NCBI GenBank assembly: GCA_900078375.1
Contig: FLQS01000040.1
Coordinates: 21,060-57,236 of the forward strand
DNA length: 36,177 bases
DNA from: an uncultured Mycobacterium sp.
Lineage (GTDB): Bacteria; Actinomycetota; Actinomycetes; Mycobacteriales; Mycobacteriaceae
Direction: 5' to 3'
Under the pieces are notes generated by a model, which saw only the letters and a list, made by a program, of their open reading frames with translations, was not told the DNA's origin and made no database searches. Of the stretch, positions 1-6,940 are shown piece after piece (the stretch's first letter is position 1; each line of letters opens with the position of its first letter). Both the position numbers and the translations under genes were made by a program.

Positions 1-231
1 GGTGGTCTTGCCGGCCCCGTTGGGCCCGATCAGCCCGAGGATCTCGCCGCGCTTGATGTCAAAGCTGACCGAATCCAGCGCGGTCAGGCCGCCGAACTTT
101 ACGGTCAGATCCTTGGTCTCCAACAGGGTTTCGCCTTCGGCGACCTCGACTTCGCGGCCCAGTGCGGCCAGGCTCTCGTCGATCGGGGTGTCCGGGTCGT
201 CCTGGGTGCGACCGCCTGCAGGCCGGGTCAT
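1..231 (-). CDS. livG: Branched-chain amino-acid ABC transporter ATPase LivG, N-terminal part (cut by window edge)
   Basis: Only the first 77 codons are present; the gene continues beyond the left edge. The fragment holds the start of an ABC ATPase: a roughly 35-residue acidic N-terminal extension, then a beta-strand region, then a Walker A motif GPNGAGKTT at about residues 69-77, the last residues visible. The start codon ATG overlaps the stop of the upstream permease gene in an ATGA arrangement, which fits translational coupling in one livJ-livH-livM-livG operon. In the family this subunit hydrolyses ATP to drive uptake of leucine, isoleucine, valine or related substrates. The LivG rather than LivF assignment rests on its position directly after livM and is an inference. 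Confidence 0.85.
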   Translation of the reverse strand, partial: MTRPAGGRTQDDPDTPIDESLAALGREVEVAEGETLLETKDLTVKFGGLTALDSVSFDIKRGEILGLIGPNGAGKTT

Positions 232-1421
232 ACGGCCGCCTTGGAATCGTCGGCGTTGCGCAACAGGTAGCGCGCTCGTTTGCCGTAGGTCAGCAGCTGC
301 TGGCGCACCGGGAACAGGCCTTGCGGACGGAAGATCATCAGCACCACCAGCGCGAGGCCGAAGAACAGATACTTCAGGTCGCCGAGGTTGATTCCCATGA
401 GATGCACACCGAGCAGCCGGTTGGGCAGGTAGACGATGATGAACGCGCCGAAGATGACACCGAGCTTGTTGCCCTGCCCGCCCAGCACGACCGCGCACAG
501 GAACAGCATCGAGTTGATGATGTTGAACGTCGGCGGCGCGACGTACTGTACCTGGCCGGCATAGAGCGCACCGGACAGCCCGCCGATCGCGGCGCCGATG
601 ACGAACGCCCACAGCTTGAACCGGAACGTGTTGACGCCCATGACTTCCGCGGCGTCCTCGTCCTCCCGGATGGCCACCCAGGCCCGACCCGCGCGGCTGC
701 GCTCGAGGTTGCCGACCAGTAGCAGGATGCCGACCATGAGGATCAAGCCGAGCCAGAACCACCACGTCCCGTAGTTCGCATGTCCCGAGGAGTTGCCGCT
801 GGAGAAGACACCGTCCGGGAACTTCGCGGTCTCCAGGACGTGGGGGTAGGCCACCTTGTTGAGGCCGCGGGAGCCGTTGGTGATATCGGACAGGTTGTCC
901 GCCAGCAGCCGGATGATCTCGCCGAAACCCAATGTGACGATGGCCAAATAGTCACCGCGCAACCGCAACGTCGGGATGCCGAGGATCAACCCGGCGAGCG
1001 CGGTGGCGGCCATGGCGAGCGGCACGCACGCCAGCCAGGCCCACTTGTCGCTGAGCGCACCGCTGGCGGTCAATTTGTTCCACGGGCTGTCGGGGCTGGT
1101 GAGCAGAGCGACCGTATAGGCCCCGACGGCGTAGAAGCCCACGTAGCCCAGGTCGAGCAAGCCGGCCTGGCCAACGACGACGTTGAGGCCGATCGCGATG
1201 ATCGCGACCATGGCGAACTGAGCCATGGTGCCGCCGAAGCTGATTCCCGGGGTGTCGAAGAACGGGGGCGGAAACAGCGGCGACAGTGCCAGCAGCCCGA
1301 AGCCCAGCACACCGATGCCCCACTTCTGCGCCCGGCTCAGGCCCGACCACCACTCCCGCAGCCGGTCCCCGGGAGCCAGCACCCGACCGCTCCACTTCCC
1401 TGGCGGTGCCTGATGCGTCAT
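228..1421 (-). CDS. livM: Branched-chain amino-acid ABC transporter permease LivM
   Basis: A 397-residue hydrophobic protein of the LivM permease family. After a basic, soluble N-terminus of about 30 residues come many membrane segments. The stretch reading GLNVVVGQAGLLDLGYVGF (about residues 77-95) is a family hallmark, as is the glycine-rich cytoplasmic loop GIPTLRLRGDYLAIVTLGF near the middle, which contacts the ATPases. It forms the membrane channel together with LivH. The ATG overlaps the livH stop by four bases and the gene overlaps livG in the same way. Solute identity cannot be read from the sequence; the family also transports other amino acids, amides and urea. Confidence 0.9.
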   Translation of the reverse strand: MTHQAPPGKWSGRVLAPGDRLREWWSGLSRAQKWGIGVLGFGLLALSPLFPPPFFDTPGISFGGTMAQFAMVAIIAIGLNVVVGQAGLLDLGYVGFYAVGAYTVALLTSPDSPWNKLTASGALSDKWAWLACVPLAMAATALAGLILGIPTLRLRGDYLAIVTLGFGEIIRLLADNLSDITNGSRGLNKVAYPHVLETAKFPDGVFSSGNSSGHANYGTWWFWLGLILMVGILLLVGNLERSRAGRAWVAIREDEDAAEVMGVNTFRFKLWAFVIGAAIGGLSGALYAGQVQYVAPPTFNIINSMLFLCAVVLGGQGNKLGVIFGAFIIVYLPNRLLGVHLMGINLGDLKYLFFGLALVVLMIFRPQGLFPVRQQLLTYGKRARYLLRNADDSKAAV

Positions 1422-2455
1422 GCGCGCGCCTTTCCGAGGCTTTCCCCGAGTATTCCGGTGGGCCGGATCAGCAGCACGAGAACGAGCAGCACGAAGGCGA
1501 CGACGTCACGCCACTGGGTGCCGAAGACCGCCTGGCCGTAGTTCTCCATGACGCCCAGGATCAAGCCGCCGAGCAGCGCCCCGCGCAGGTTGCCGATCCC
1601 ACCGAGCACTGCCGCCGAGAACGCCTTGATGCCCAGCAAGAAGCCGCCGGAGTAGATGATGCCCTGCGGCACCTTCAGCGTGTAGAGCAGTGCTGCCGCA
1701 CCGGCCAGCAGGCCACCGATCAGGAACGTGGTCATGATGATTCGTTCTCGGGATACCCCCATCAGGGTCGCGGTAGTCGGGTCCTGGGCGACCGCGCGGA
1801 TTCCGCGGCCGAACTTCGTCCGGTTGATCGCGATATCGGTCAGCGCTGCCAGCAGCAGTGCGGCGGCCACAACCACGATCGTGACGTTGGAGACGGTCGC
1901 GCCGAACACCTCGAACTGCGTCTTGGGCTGTACCAGGATGATCGGCTGCTGGGCATTACTGCCGCCGTAGCCCTTGATGATCTTGGGCAAGACGAAATGC
2001 ACGAACTCCTGCAGCACGAACGACATACCGATCGCGGTGATCAGGAAGGTCAGCGGCCGCGCGTTGCGCCGCCGCAGTGGCCGATAGGCGACTGCCTCCA
2101 AACCCATTGCAGCCGTGCCGGATACCAGCATGGCGAACAACATGGCGATGCCGAGGTAGAGCACCGTCAGCAGCACACCCTTGTTGTAGGCGTTGCCGCT
2201 GGGCGAGAACCCCAGGATCATGTCCAGGCAGAAGTACGCGCCGAACATCCCCAGCATGAATATCTCGGAATGCGCGAAGTTGATCAACCGCAGCACGCCG
2301 AACACCAAGGTGTAGCCGACGGCGACCAAGGCATAGATGGCGCCCCAGGACAGCCCATCGATGGTCAACTGCCAGAAGCCGTCTCGCAGGTTATCGATAT
2401 TGAAACCGATGTCACTAGCGAGACATGAGAACTGGCCGAGGCACTGATAGACCAT
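1418..2455 (-). CDS. livH: Branched-chain amino-acid ABC transporter permease LivH
   Basis: A 345-residue integral membrane protein of the LivH family. The family signature GLSWGAIYALVAVGYTLVFG lies near residues 34-53, followed by RLINFAHSEIFMLG, and a conserved loop with GRGIRAVAQDPTTATLMGV in the middle. The annotated start gives an N-terminal extension of about 30 residues beyond most homologues; it is preceded by a GGAGG ribosome-binding site about 10 bases upstream, so I kept it. It pairs with LivM as the second permease subunit. A 75-bp gap containing a strong hairpin separates it from livJ upstream, the usual way such operons make more binding protein than permease. Confidence 0.9.
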   Translation of the reverse strand: MVYQCLGQFSCLASDIGFNIDNLRDGFWQLTIDGLSWGAIYALVAVGYTLVFGVLRLINFAHSEIFMLGMFGAYFCLDMILGFSPSGNAYNKGVLLTVLYLGIAMLFAMLVSGTAAMGLEAVAYRPLRRRNARPLTFLITAIGMSFVLQEFVHFVLPKIIKGYGGSNAQQPIILVQPKTQFEVFGATVSNVTIVVVAAALLLAALTDIAINRTKFGRGIRAVAQDPTTATLMGVSRERIIMTTFLIGGLLAGAAALLYTLKVPQGIIYSGGFLLGIKAFSAAVLGGIGNLRGALLGGLILGVMENYGQAVFGTQWRDVVAFVLLVLVLLIRPTGILGESLGKARA

Positions 2456-2487
2456 CTAGGGGCGGCCTCCTTGGTGTCTAAACAAGA

Positions 2488-2518
2488 ACGCGTCCGAGCC
2501 TTACGGTCCCGGACGCGT
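2488..2518 (-). terminator. Hairpin between livJ and livH (partial terminator or processing site)
   Basis: A perfect 9-bp inverted repeat (ACGCGTCCG at 2488-2496, CGGACGCGT at 2510-2518) with a 13-base loop lies 12 bases after the livJ stop. Read on the minus strand it is followed by TTCTTGTTTAG, a moderately T-rich stretch. Its position between the binding-protein gene and the permease genes suggests partial termination or protection of the livJ transcript 3' end. Function is inferred. Confidence 0.6.
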
Positions 2519-2530
2519 CTCGCGAATCGG

Positions 2531-3748
2531 CTACTGAACCTTGTAGATCCAGATCAGGGTGGTGGTGAGCTCACCCTTGTCGGTCCACTGGTACTTACGG
2601 GCAACGCCCTGTCCGTTGTAGTTCTTGACCCAGTCGAGCAGGTCCGGACGGGTGATCTTGCCCGCGTCGATGCCCTTCAGCAGAACGGTCCCGAGGTCGT
2701 AGCCCTCGGTGCTGTAGGTGCCGGGAGCCTGACCGAACTTCTTGGTGTACTCGTCGGCGAAGCTGCCGGTGGCCGGGCCACACGGGCAGGACAGGAGGGC
2801 GTCCTTGGAGGCCTGGCCGGCCGCCTTGACGAACTCCGGATCCTTGGTGCCGTCGGCGCTGACAAACTTGCCGGTGTACCCACCGTCGCGCAGCTGCTGC
2901 ACGAACGGAGCGGCCTCGGCGTAGTAGCCGCTGTAGAACACCGAGTCCGGCGACTGGCCCTTGACCTGGGTCACCGCGGCCGAGAAGTCCTTGTCGCCCT
3001 TCTTGACCGAGATGTTGCAGGCGGAGACCGCCACCGGGCCGAGGGTCTCCCGGACCGCCTGAGCGAGGCCGGTGCCGTAGTCGGTGCTGTCGTCGACGAC
3101 ACAGACCTTCTTCTGCCCCAACGTGTTCTTCAGATAGTTGGCGACCGAGGGGCCCTGCACGCCGTCGTTGGCCAGGCCGCGGAAGAAGGTCTTCCACCCC
3201 TGCTCGGACAGCGTGACGTTGGTGGCCGACGCGGTGGCCGCGACCAGACCGGCTTGATCGAATACCGCGCCGGTGGCCTTGGTCTCGCCCGAGAATGCCG
3301 GGCCCACCAGGCCGATGGTGAAGGCGTCGTTGATGATCTGCGGCGCGATCGCGGTGGCCTTCTGGGGATCGCCCTCGGTATCAAAGGGCTTCAGCTGCAC
3401 CTGGCAGCCGGGATTGGCCGCGTTGTGCTTGTCGATGGCCAGCTGTACGCCGTATTTGATATTGATGCCCAGTGCGGCGTCGGGCCCGTTGAGCGCCCCG
3501 GCCATCGCGATGGACACCGGCGGGCAGGTGGCCTTGCCGTCACCGGCAGGGTCGGCCGGAGTCGCGCCCGAATCGGCCTTGACCTCCGCACCGTTCTGGT
3601 CGATCTGCACCTGCTCGACGATCTTCAGGTCGGCTTGGGAGGAGCTCCCACCATTCGACGGGGACTGCTGATTGCAGCCGGCGATTCCCAACACCGCCAG
3701 CAGCGCCGAGCTTGCGGCGATTGCACTGCGTGTCGCGCGTCCGCGCAC
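2531..3748 (-). CDS. livJ: Branched-chain amino-acid ABC transporter substrate-binding lipoprotein
   Basis: A 405-residue secreted lipoprotein. A type II signal peptide with basic N-terminus and hydrophobic core ends in the lipobox GIAGC, with Cys25 as the lipid-anchored residue. A Ser/Gly/Gln-rich linker follows, then a periplasmic-binding-protein type I fold of the Leu/Ile/Val family, recognisable from the opening motif AMAGALNGPDAALGINIKYG and the segment IGLVGPAFSGETKA. It captures the solute outside the membrane and hands it to LivH/LivM. The start is GTG, supported by an excellent ribosome-binding site (GGAGGTG, four bases upstream). It lies 188 bp downstream of pdtaR on the same strand, behind a structured leader. 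Confidence 0.92.
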   Translation of the reverse strand: MRGRATRSAIAASSALLAVLGIAGCNQQSPSNGGSSSQADLKIVEQVQIDQNGAEVKADSGATPADPAGDGKATCPPVSIAMAGALNGPDAALGINIKYGVQLAIDKHNAANPGCQVQLKPFDTEGDPQKATAIAPQIINDAFTIGLVGPAFSGETKATGAVFDQAGLVAATASATNVTLSEQGWKTFFRGLANDGVQGPSVANYLKNTLGQKKVCVVDDSTDYGTGLAQAVRETLGPVAVSACNISVKKGDKDFSAAVTQVKGQSPDSVFYSGYYAEAAPFVQQLRDGGYTGKFVSADGTKDPEFVKAAGQASKDALLSCPCGPATGSFADEYTKKFGQAPGTYSTEGYDLGTVLLKGIDAGKITRPDLLDWVKNYNGQGVARKYQWTDKGELTTTLIWIYKVQ

Positions 3749-3791
3749 GTTTCACCTCCGGGTCAGTTGTTTCTCGGCGCCGACATCGCAA

Positions 3792-3877
3792 GCCACGGTC
3801 TGGGCCCGCCCCTCGACACTGCGGTTGAACATAGTCAACCCGTGGCCGCAGCGCGTGATCTTGGCCAACGCCTGGCC
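3792..3877 (-). promoter_or_regulatory. Structured leader upstream of livJ
   Basis: The 188 bp between pdtaR and livJ contain nested and tandem inverted repeats. GCCACGG (3792-3798) pairs with CCGTGGC (3840-3846), enclosing a 6-bp stem GGTTGA/TCAACC (3823-3828, 3835-3840) with a six-base loop. A further GGCCA/TGGCC hairpin with a five-base loop lies at 3863-3877, closer to pdtaR. Two of the stems share one base, so they may be alternative folds. This could be a leader-RNA control region. The loops do not fit the A1/G4 six-base ANTAR consensus, so direct control by PdtaR is only a hypothesis. Confidence 0.35.
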
Positions 3878-3936
3878 GTGAGCATATTCCGTATGGCGAC
3901 AAACGGCGCGGTCAGAGGAAACGCAAAGTTAACGGA

Positions 3937-4563
3937 TCAATTCGACGGCGAAGGGTCGTTGGGCGTGTCGAGGGTCTCCAACACGACCTCGGCGACCCGC
4001 TTCATGGTGGTGCGCCGGTCCATGGCGGCGCGCTGAATCCACTTGAACGCCTCGGGCTCGGTCATGCCCTGATTGGTTTGCAGGAGACCCTTGGCCCGCT
4101 CGACCAGCTTGCGGGTTTCCAGCCGGTCCGACAGGTTGGCCACTTCGCGCTCGAGTTCGGTGATCTCACTGAATCGGCTGACCGCGACCTCGATCGCCGG
4201 GATCAGGTCGCTGATCGAGAACGGCTTGACGAGGTAGGCCATCGCCCCGGCATCGCGCGCCTTCTCCACCAGGTCACGCTGGCTGAAGGCGGTCAGCACC
4301 ACGATCGGCGCGATGCGCTTGCTCGCGATCTCGGCGGCGGCATCGATGCCGTCACGGCGGGGCATCTTGACGTCCATGATCACCAGGTCGGGATGCAGTT
4401 GCTCGGCCAGCTCGACGGCCTCCTGGCCGTCACCGGCCTCGCCGACGACGTCGTACCCCTCCTCACGAAGCATCTCGGCCAGATCCATCCGGATCAGCGC
4501 CTCGTCTTCGGCGATCAGCACCCGGCGGGATGAGCGGTCTTGCGCGTCGGTGGGCCCGGTCAT
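3937..4563 (-). CDS. pdtaR: Two-component response regulator with ANTAR RNA-binding output domain (PdtaR-like)
   Basis: A 208-residue protein matching the architecture of M. tuberculosis Rv1626. The receiver domain (about residues 14-128) shows the acidic pair ED at 20-21, the phospho-acceptor Asp64 in IMDVKMP and Lys113 in LVKPF. A coiled-coil linker (about 130-150) leads to an ANTAR domain (about 150-200) with ERAKGLLQTNQGMTEPEAF. ANTAR proteins bind paired hairpins in leader RNAs and act as antiterminators; in mycobacteria the partner kinase is PdtaS, not encoded here. I chose the ATG at 4563 because it gives the family's usual length; a longer reading frame adds 28 unrelated residues. The gene lies between livJ and the tRNA-Leu gene. 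Confidence 0.93.
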   Translation of the reverse strand: MTGPTDAQDRSSRRVLIAEDEALIRMDLAEMLREEGYDVVGEAGDGQEAVELAEQLHPDLVIMDVKMPRRDGIDAAAEIASKRIAPIVVLTAFSQRDLVEKARDAGAMAYLVKPFSISDLIPAIEVAVSRFSEITELEREVANLSDRLETRKLVERAKGLLQTNQGMTEPEAFKWIQRAAMDRRTTMKRVAEVVLETLDTPNDPSPSN

Positions 4564-4675
4564 GCAGTCATTGTGGCGTGGCTGGGCGCAAACAGCGAAC
4601 CGCAGCCGCCGCGACCCACCGGTTGGCGGCGCTGCCCGGGCGATCAACTATGGTGGAACACCGCCGCAGCGGCTG

Positions 4676-4752
4676 GCCCTCGTATCCCAACTGGCAGAGG
4701 AAACGGATTCAAAACCCGTGCAGTGTGAGTTCGAATCTCACCGAGGGCACCA
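4676..4752 (+). tRNA. tRNA-Leu (anticodon CAA), element integration site
   Basis: A complete cloverleaf with encoded CCA. The acceptor stem is GCCCTCG (4676-4682) with CGAGGGC (4742-4748), discriminator A4749, CCA 4750-4752. The D arm has TCC/GGA and GG in the loop. The anticodon loop is 4708-4714 with CAA at 4710-4712. The T arm is GTGAG-TTCGAAT-CTCAC (4725-4741). The anticodon stem ACGGA/CCCGT has one A-C mismatch next to the loop. The variable loop is only five bases (4720-4724), unusual because leucine tRNAs normally carry a long variable arm. The 3' half from 4708 is repeated exactly at 9330-9377. Confidence 0.9.
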
Positions 4753-4755
4753 GAA
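4708..4755 (+). repeat. Left attachment site (attL), 48-bp direct repeat within tRNA-Leu
   Basis: This 48-bp stretch, from the first base of the anticodon loop to three bases past CCA, is repeated without mismatch at 9330-9377. Identity stops at both edges (A4707 versus G9329; A4756 versus G9378). Tyrosine-recombinase elements typically leave such repeats when they cross over in a tRNA anticodon or T loop and restore the tRNA 3' half. The intact tRNA is at this end. Confidence 0.9.
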
Positions 4756-5444
4756 AGGCCAGGTAGATGCCTATAACTAGGCTAGCTAGTAATTGCATAT
4801 GCGTTCTAAATTGCGCGTAGCGTACGCATTTCCTATGCACAGCATCCGCGCAGGTCAGCGCGCACTTTTTAGGTGCACGGATTGCGCAATCCGTGCAGGC
4901 GTTGGCATTCGAGGGTCCTGACCTGCAGAAACCGCGATATCACTGTCGCAGGACGCTCCGACGCTGTTGAATCTGCTTCCAGTCAGGCAGCAATGAGGAA
5001 TCTCGTTGGGCGCGTTGCTAACCCACCTGCATGAATCAGGAGGCTGGATTCTCCCTCTCCGTCGTCGGAGCAGCCATGCGCGAGAGCGATCCTGGCTGAC
5101 GACACCTGCGGTGCGTGGCTCCCCGTCTGGCAACAGCATTCCGCTGCCGCGCAGCATCGTAAAGGCGTTGCGGTCCAGCATGCCGGCTCCACTTTGGATC
5201 TCGCGGGTTGGCAGACTCCCGAAGCAGCCCACAGCCTCGGCTGGGGCGTCGACTCGGGTCCGCTCGAAACCGGAGGAATCCGCTCAATCCGCCCTGCTCG
5301 CCCGCGGAGTGAGAATAGTTAGCTAGCGGGATGGTGTTATCGCTGTGACGGGCGAGACTTATACACCACGTCTCATCGGACTCTTAGCAATTCGCCTGGC
5401 GTGGCGCGCCGAATCTTGTCAGACAGCGGTGGTGAAATCTACGC
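4756..5444. other. Non-coding left end of the island
   Basis: These 689 bp hold no reading frame that resembles a known protein; short open frames of up to about 125 codons on both strands have low-complexity, arginine/serine-rich translations typical of shadows. Notable contents are an inverted repeat ATGCGT/ACGCAT at 4799-4829, a 24-bp perfect palindrome at 4874-4897, and TA-rich DNA next to attL. An integrase gene, expected here, is absent, and I recognise no remnant of one. Confidence 0.5.
4874..4897. repeat. 24-bp perfect palindrome near attL, resembling the tRNA anticodon arm
   Basis: The half-site TGCACGGATTGC (4874-4885) is followed directly by its exact reverse complement (4886-4897). 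The sequence shares ACGGATT and CCGTGCAG, at nearly the same spacing, with the anticodon arm of the adjacent tRNA (4703-4709 and 4716-4723). It could be an operator, a hairpin, a recombinase site or an old attachment-site remnant; nothing in the sequence decides. Confidence 0.7.
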
Positions 5445-6512
5445 ATGGAGAAAATGACCGGTGGATTGGGCGATTTGCATCCGCTCGTACAGGCTGCTGG
5501 TGGACCTCAATTCGCCAACGGTCACTACGACGATGCGGTCTTCAACGCCTTCAGGGCTGTCGAGGACCGCACCAAGAAATTGAGCGGCAATTCCGATATC
5601 GGGAAACGCTTGATGAGCGGCGTGTTCAACGAACAGATGCCGGTTCTCGATATCACGTCGCCGAACTGTGACGATGACCAAAAAGCCGATGAACGTGAGG
5701 GCTTCAAGTTCTTATTCATGGGCGCGACACTCGGATTGCGGAACCCTCGCGGTCACGGACCCGACTTGGATACAGGGGAGGGAGAGGCGCGCGAAATGCT
5801 CGCGCTTGCGAGCCTGCTGATGCGCGCCCTGGATCGGGCCGAGCAGCGTTCGTATTTGCAGCCGGCTACGTCAGCGGAGGGCGCCGGAAGTGCCCTCCAG
5901 GATGACGAGCGGCCTGGGACGTTGGATCTGATCGCTGTGGCAGAAGAAGGTATGCCGAGACTTCAGGCCGTCATCGGCGAGATGACCGACTGCCTCAGCG
6001 AAGTCGGTGCCATTACAACCGCTTACAAGCCCAAGCTTGATCGGGCCGCCAGGGTCACCAATATGGCAGGTCGTCTTTTGGTGCTCAAGGAGATTGGACA
6101 AGAACTTGATCTGCCGACGCAGAGATTCCTTGACTTGGCCAACGATTACACGGCCCAAATGGTCGAACTCAACCAAGGAATGAACGCACTCATACATCTG
6201 CAGTCATTCGACGAGATGTCGGTCGAGGACCAAGCGCAGTATCTGTTCCTGGCCGAATCGGTGCGGACATTGCGCGATGCCAGTGCTCGCGCGGTTGAGT
6301 CTGTGGCCAGCGGTCTTGGCGAGAGCTTCAAGGACGTGGCAGAGCTGAGCAAGCATATGCGTCGGCCATCAACGGCGATCCTGGGTGGCCTTAAGCAAAT
6401 GCGGGAAGCGCAGCCGTACTACGACGAATGGGTGAAGGGATTTGTGGACGCTGGCGTGTGGGGCGACGACTCGACAGCCACAGCAGTTCCGTCAAACCCC
6501 GAGACGAACTAG
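5445..6512 (+). CDS. TIGR02391 (Hypoth_Ymh)-type HEPN-like protein with C-terminal helical extension
   Basis: A 355-residue protein. Residues about 10-132 match the TIGR02391/Ymh pattern: LHPLVQAA at 11-18, ANGHYDDAVFNAFRAVE at 24-40, then GFKFLFMGATLGLRNPRGH with Arg99 and His104, and LASLLMRALD at 121-130. The R-x4-H motif is the HEPN ribonuclease signature, and family members are often found in defence islands and next to restriction genes. Residues about 140-355 form a long, mostly helical region with no family I recognise. The ATG at 5445 is preceded by a weak GGTGGTGA; a second ATG three codons on is possible. It stands alone on the plus strand, convergent with the island's other two genes. 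RNase activity is inferred, not shown. Confidence 0.8.
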   Translation: MEKMTGGLGDLHPLVQAAGGPQFANGHYDDAVFNAFRAVEDRTKKLSGNSDIGKRLMSGVFNEQMPVLDITSPNCDDDQKADEREGFKFLFMGATLGLRNPRGHGPDLDTGEGEAREMLALASLLMRALDRAEQRSYLQPATSAEGAGSALQDDERPGTLDLIAVAEEGMPRLQAVIGEMTDCLSEVGAITTAYKPKLDRAARVTNMAGRLLVLKEIGQELDLPTQRFLDLANDYTAQMVELNQGMNALIHLQSFDEMSVEDQAQYLFLAESVRTLRDASARAVESVASGLGESFKDVAELSKHMRRPSTAILGGLKQMREAQPYYDEWVKGFVDAGVWGDDSTATAVPSNPETN

Positions 6513-6940
6513 TTGACCCGAGCGTAAGCCGCACGACCGACATGGCCCTCGGGTCTTCATTTGGCTTGACGTTGCAATCCCGGATGGCCATGCCAGCACT
6601 CGCCGTCATCGTCGACTACGGTCGCTTCATCTTTCTAAATTGTCGGCACCGCGGCCGACCTTCGCGCCGCGCGCCAGCCTCGTAACCTTACGGGGCCGAC
6701 CGAACCGCCAACCTAACAGCGAGGCAATCGCTCGGGATCGAGGGAATCGAAGTCGAGTCGGGTGGGCATCGGGTTCGATCCCATCCACGATCCGGCTCCG
6801 GGTTTTCCGGGTGCCGAACAGCCGGCGAGAGGCGTACTGAACGGATTTCGTTCCGGAATTCCGAACCCCAACCATCGCCAACCCATTGCCCGATCCACCT
6901 CGGCCAGCGCAGACCGCCGAATCTGCGACGTCGAGCAACG
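6513..6940. other. Non-coding spacer between convergent island genes
   Basis: These 428 bp separate the two convergent transcription units of the island. They contain a 10-bp palindrome CGGAATTCCG (6854-6863) and no convincing coding frame. The open frame on the minus strand that enters this spacer is a shadow of the gene to its right. No clear intrinsic terminator is visible. Confidence 0.4.

Noticed and set aside
3823..3840. ANTAR-target hairpin with A1/G4 loop before livJ
   Set aside because: The six-base loop reads CTATGT on the transcribed strand, which lacks A at position 1 and G at position 4. It is kept only as a general structured leader.
2471..4036. Long plus-strand open frame across livJ
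   Set aside because: It is antisense to livJ, a usual effect of high GC third positions, and encodes nothing recognisable.
4855..5326. Overlapping open frames on both strands that might be an integrase remnant
   Set aside because: The translations are arginine/serine/proline-rich and show no recombinase motif; they look like chance frames in non-coding DNA.
6771..6782. T-loop-like stretch GGGTTCGATCCC suggesting a tRNA
   Set aside because: No matching acceptor, D or anticodon arms can be built around it.
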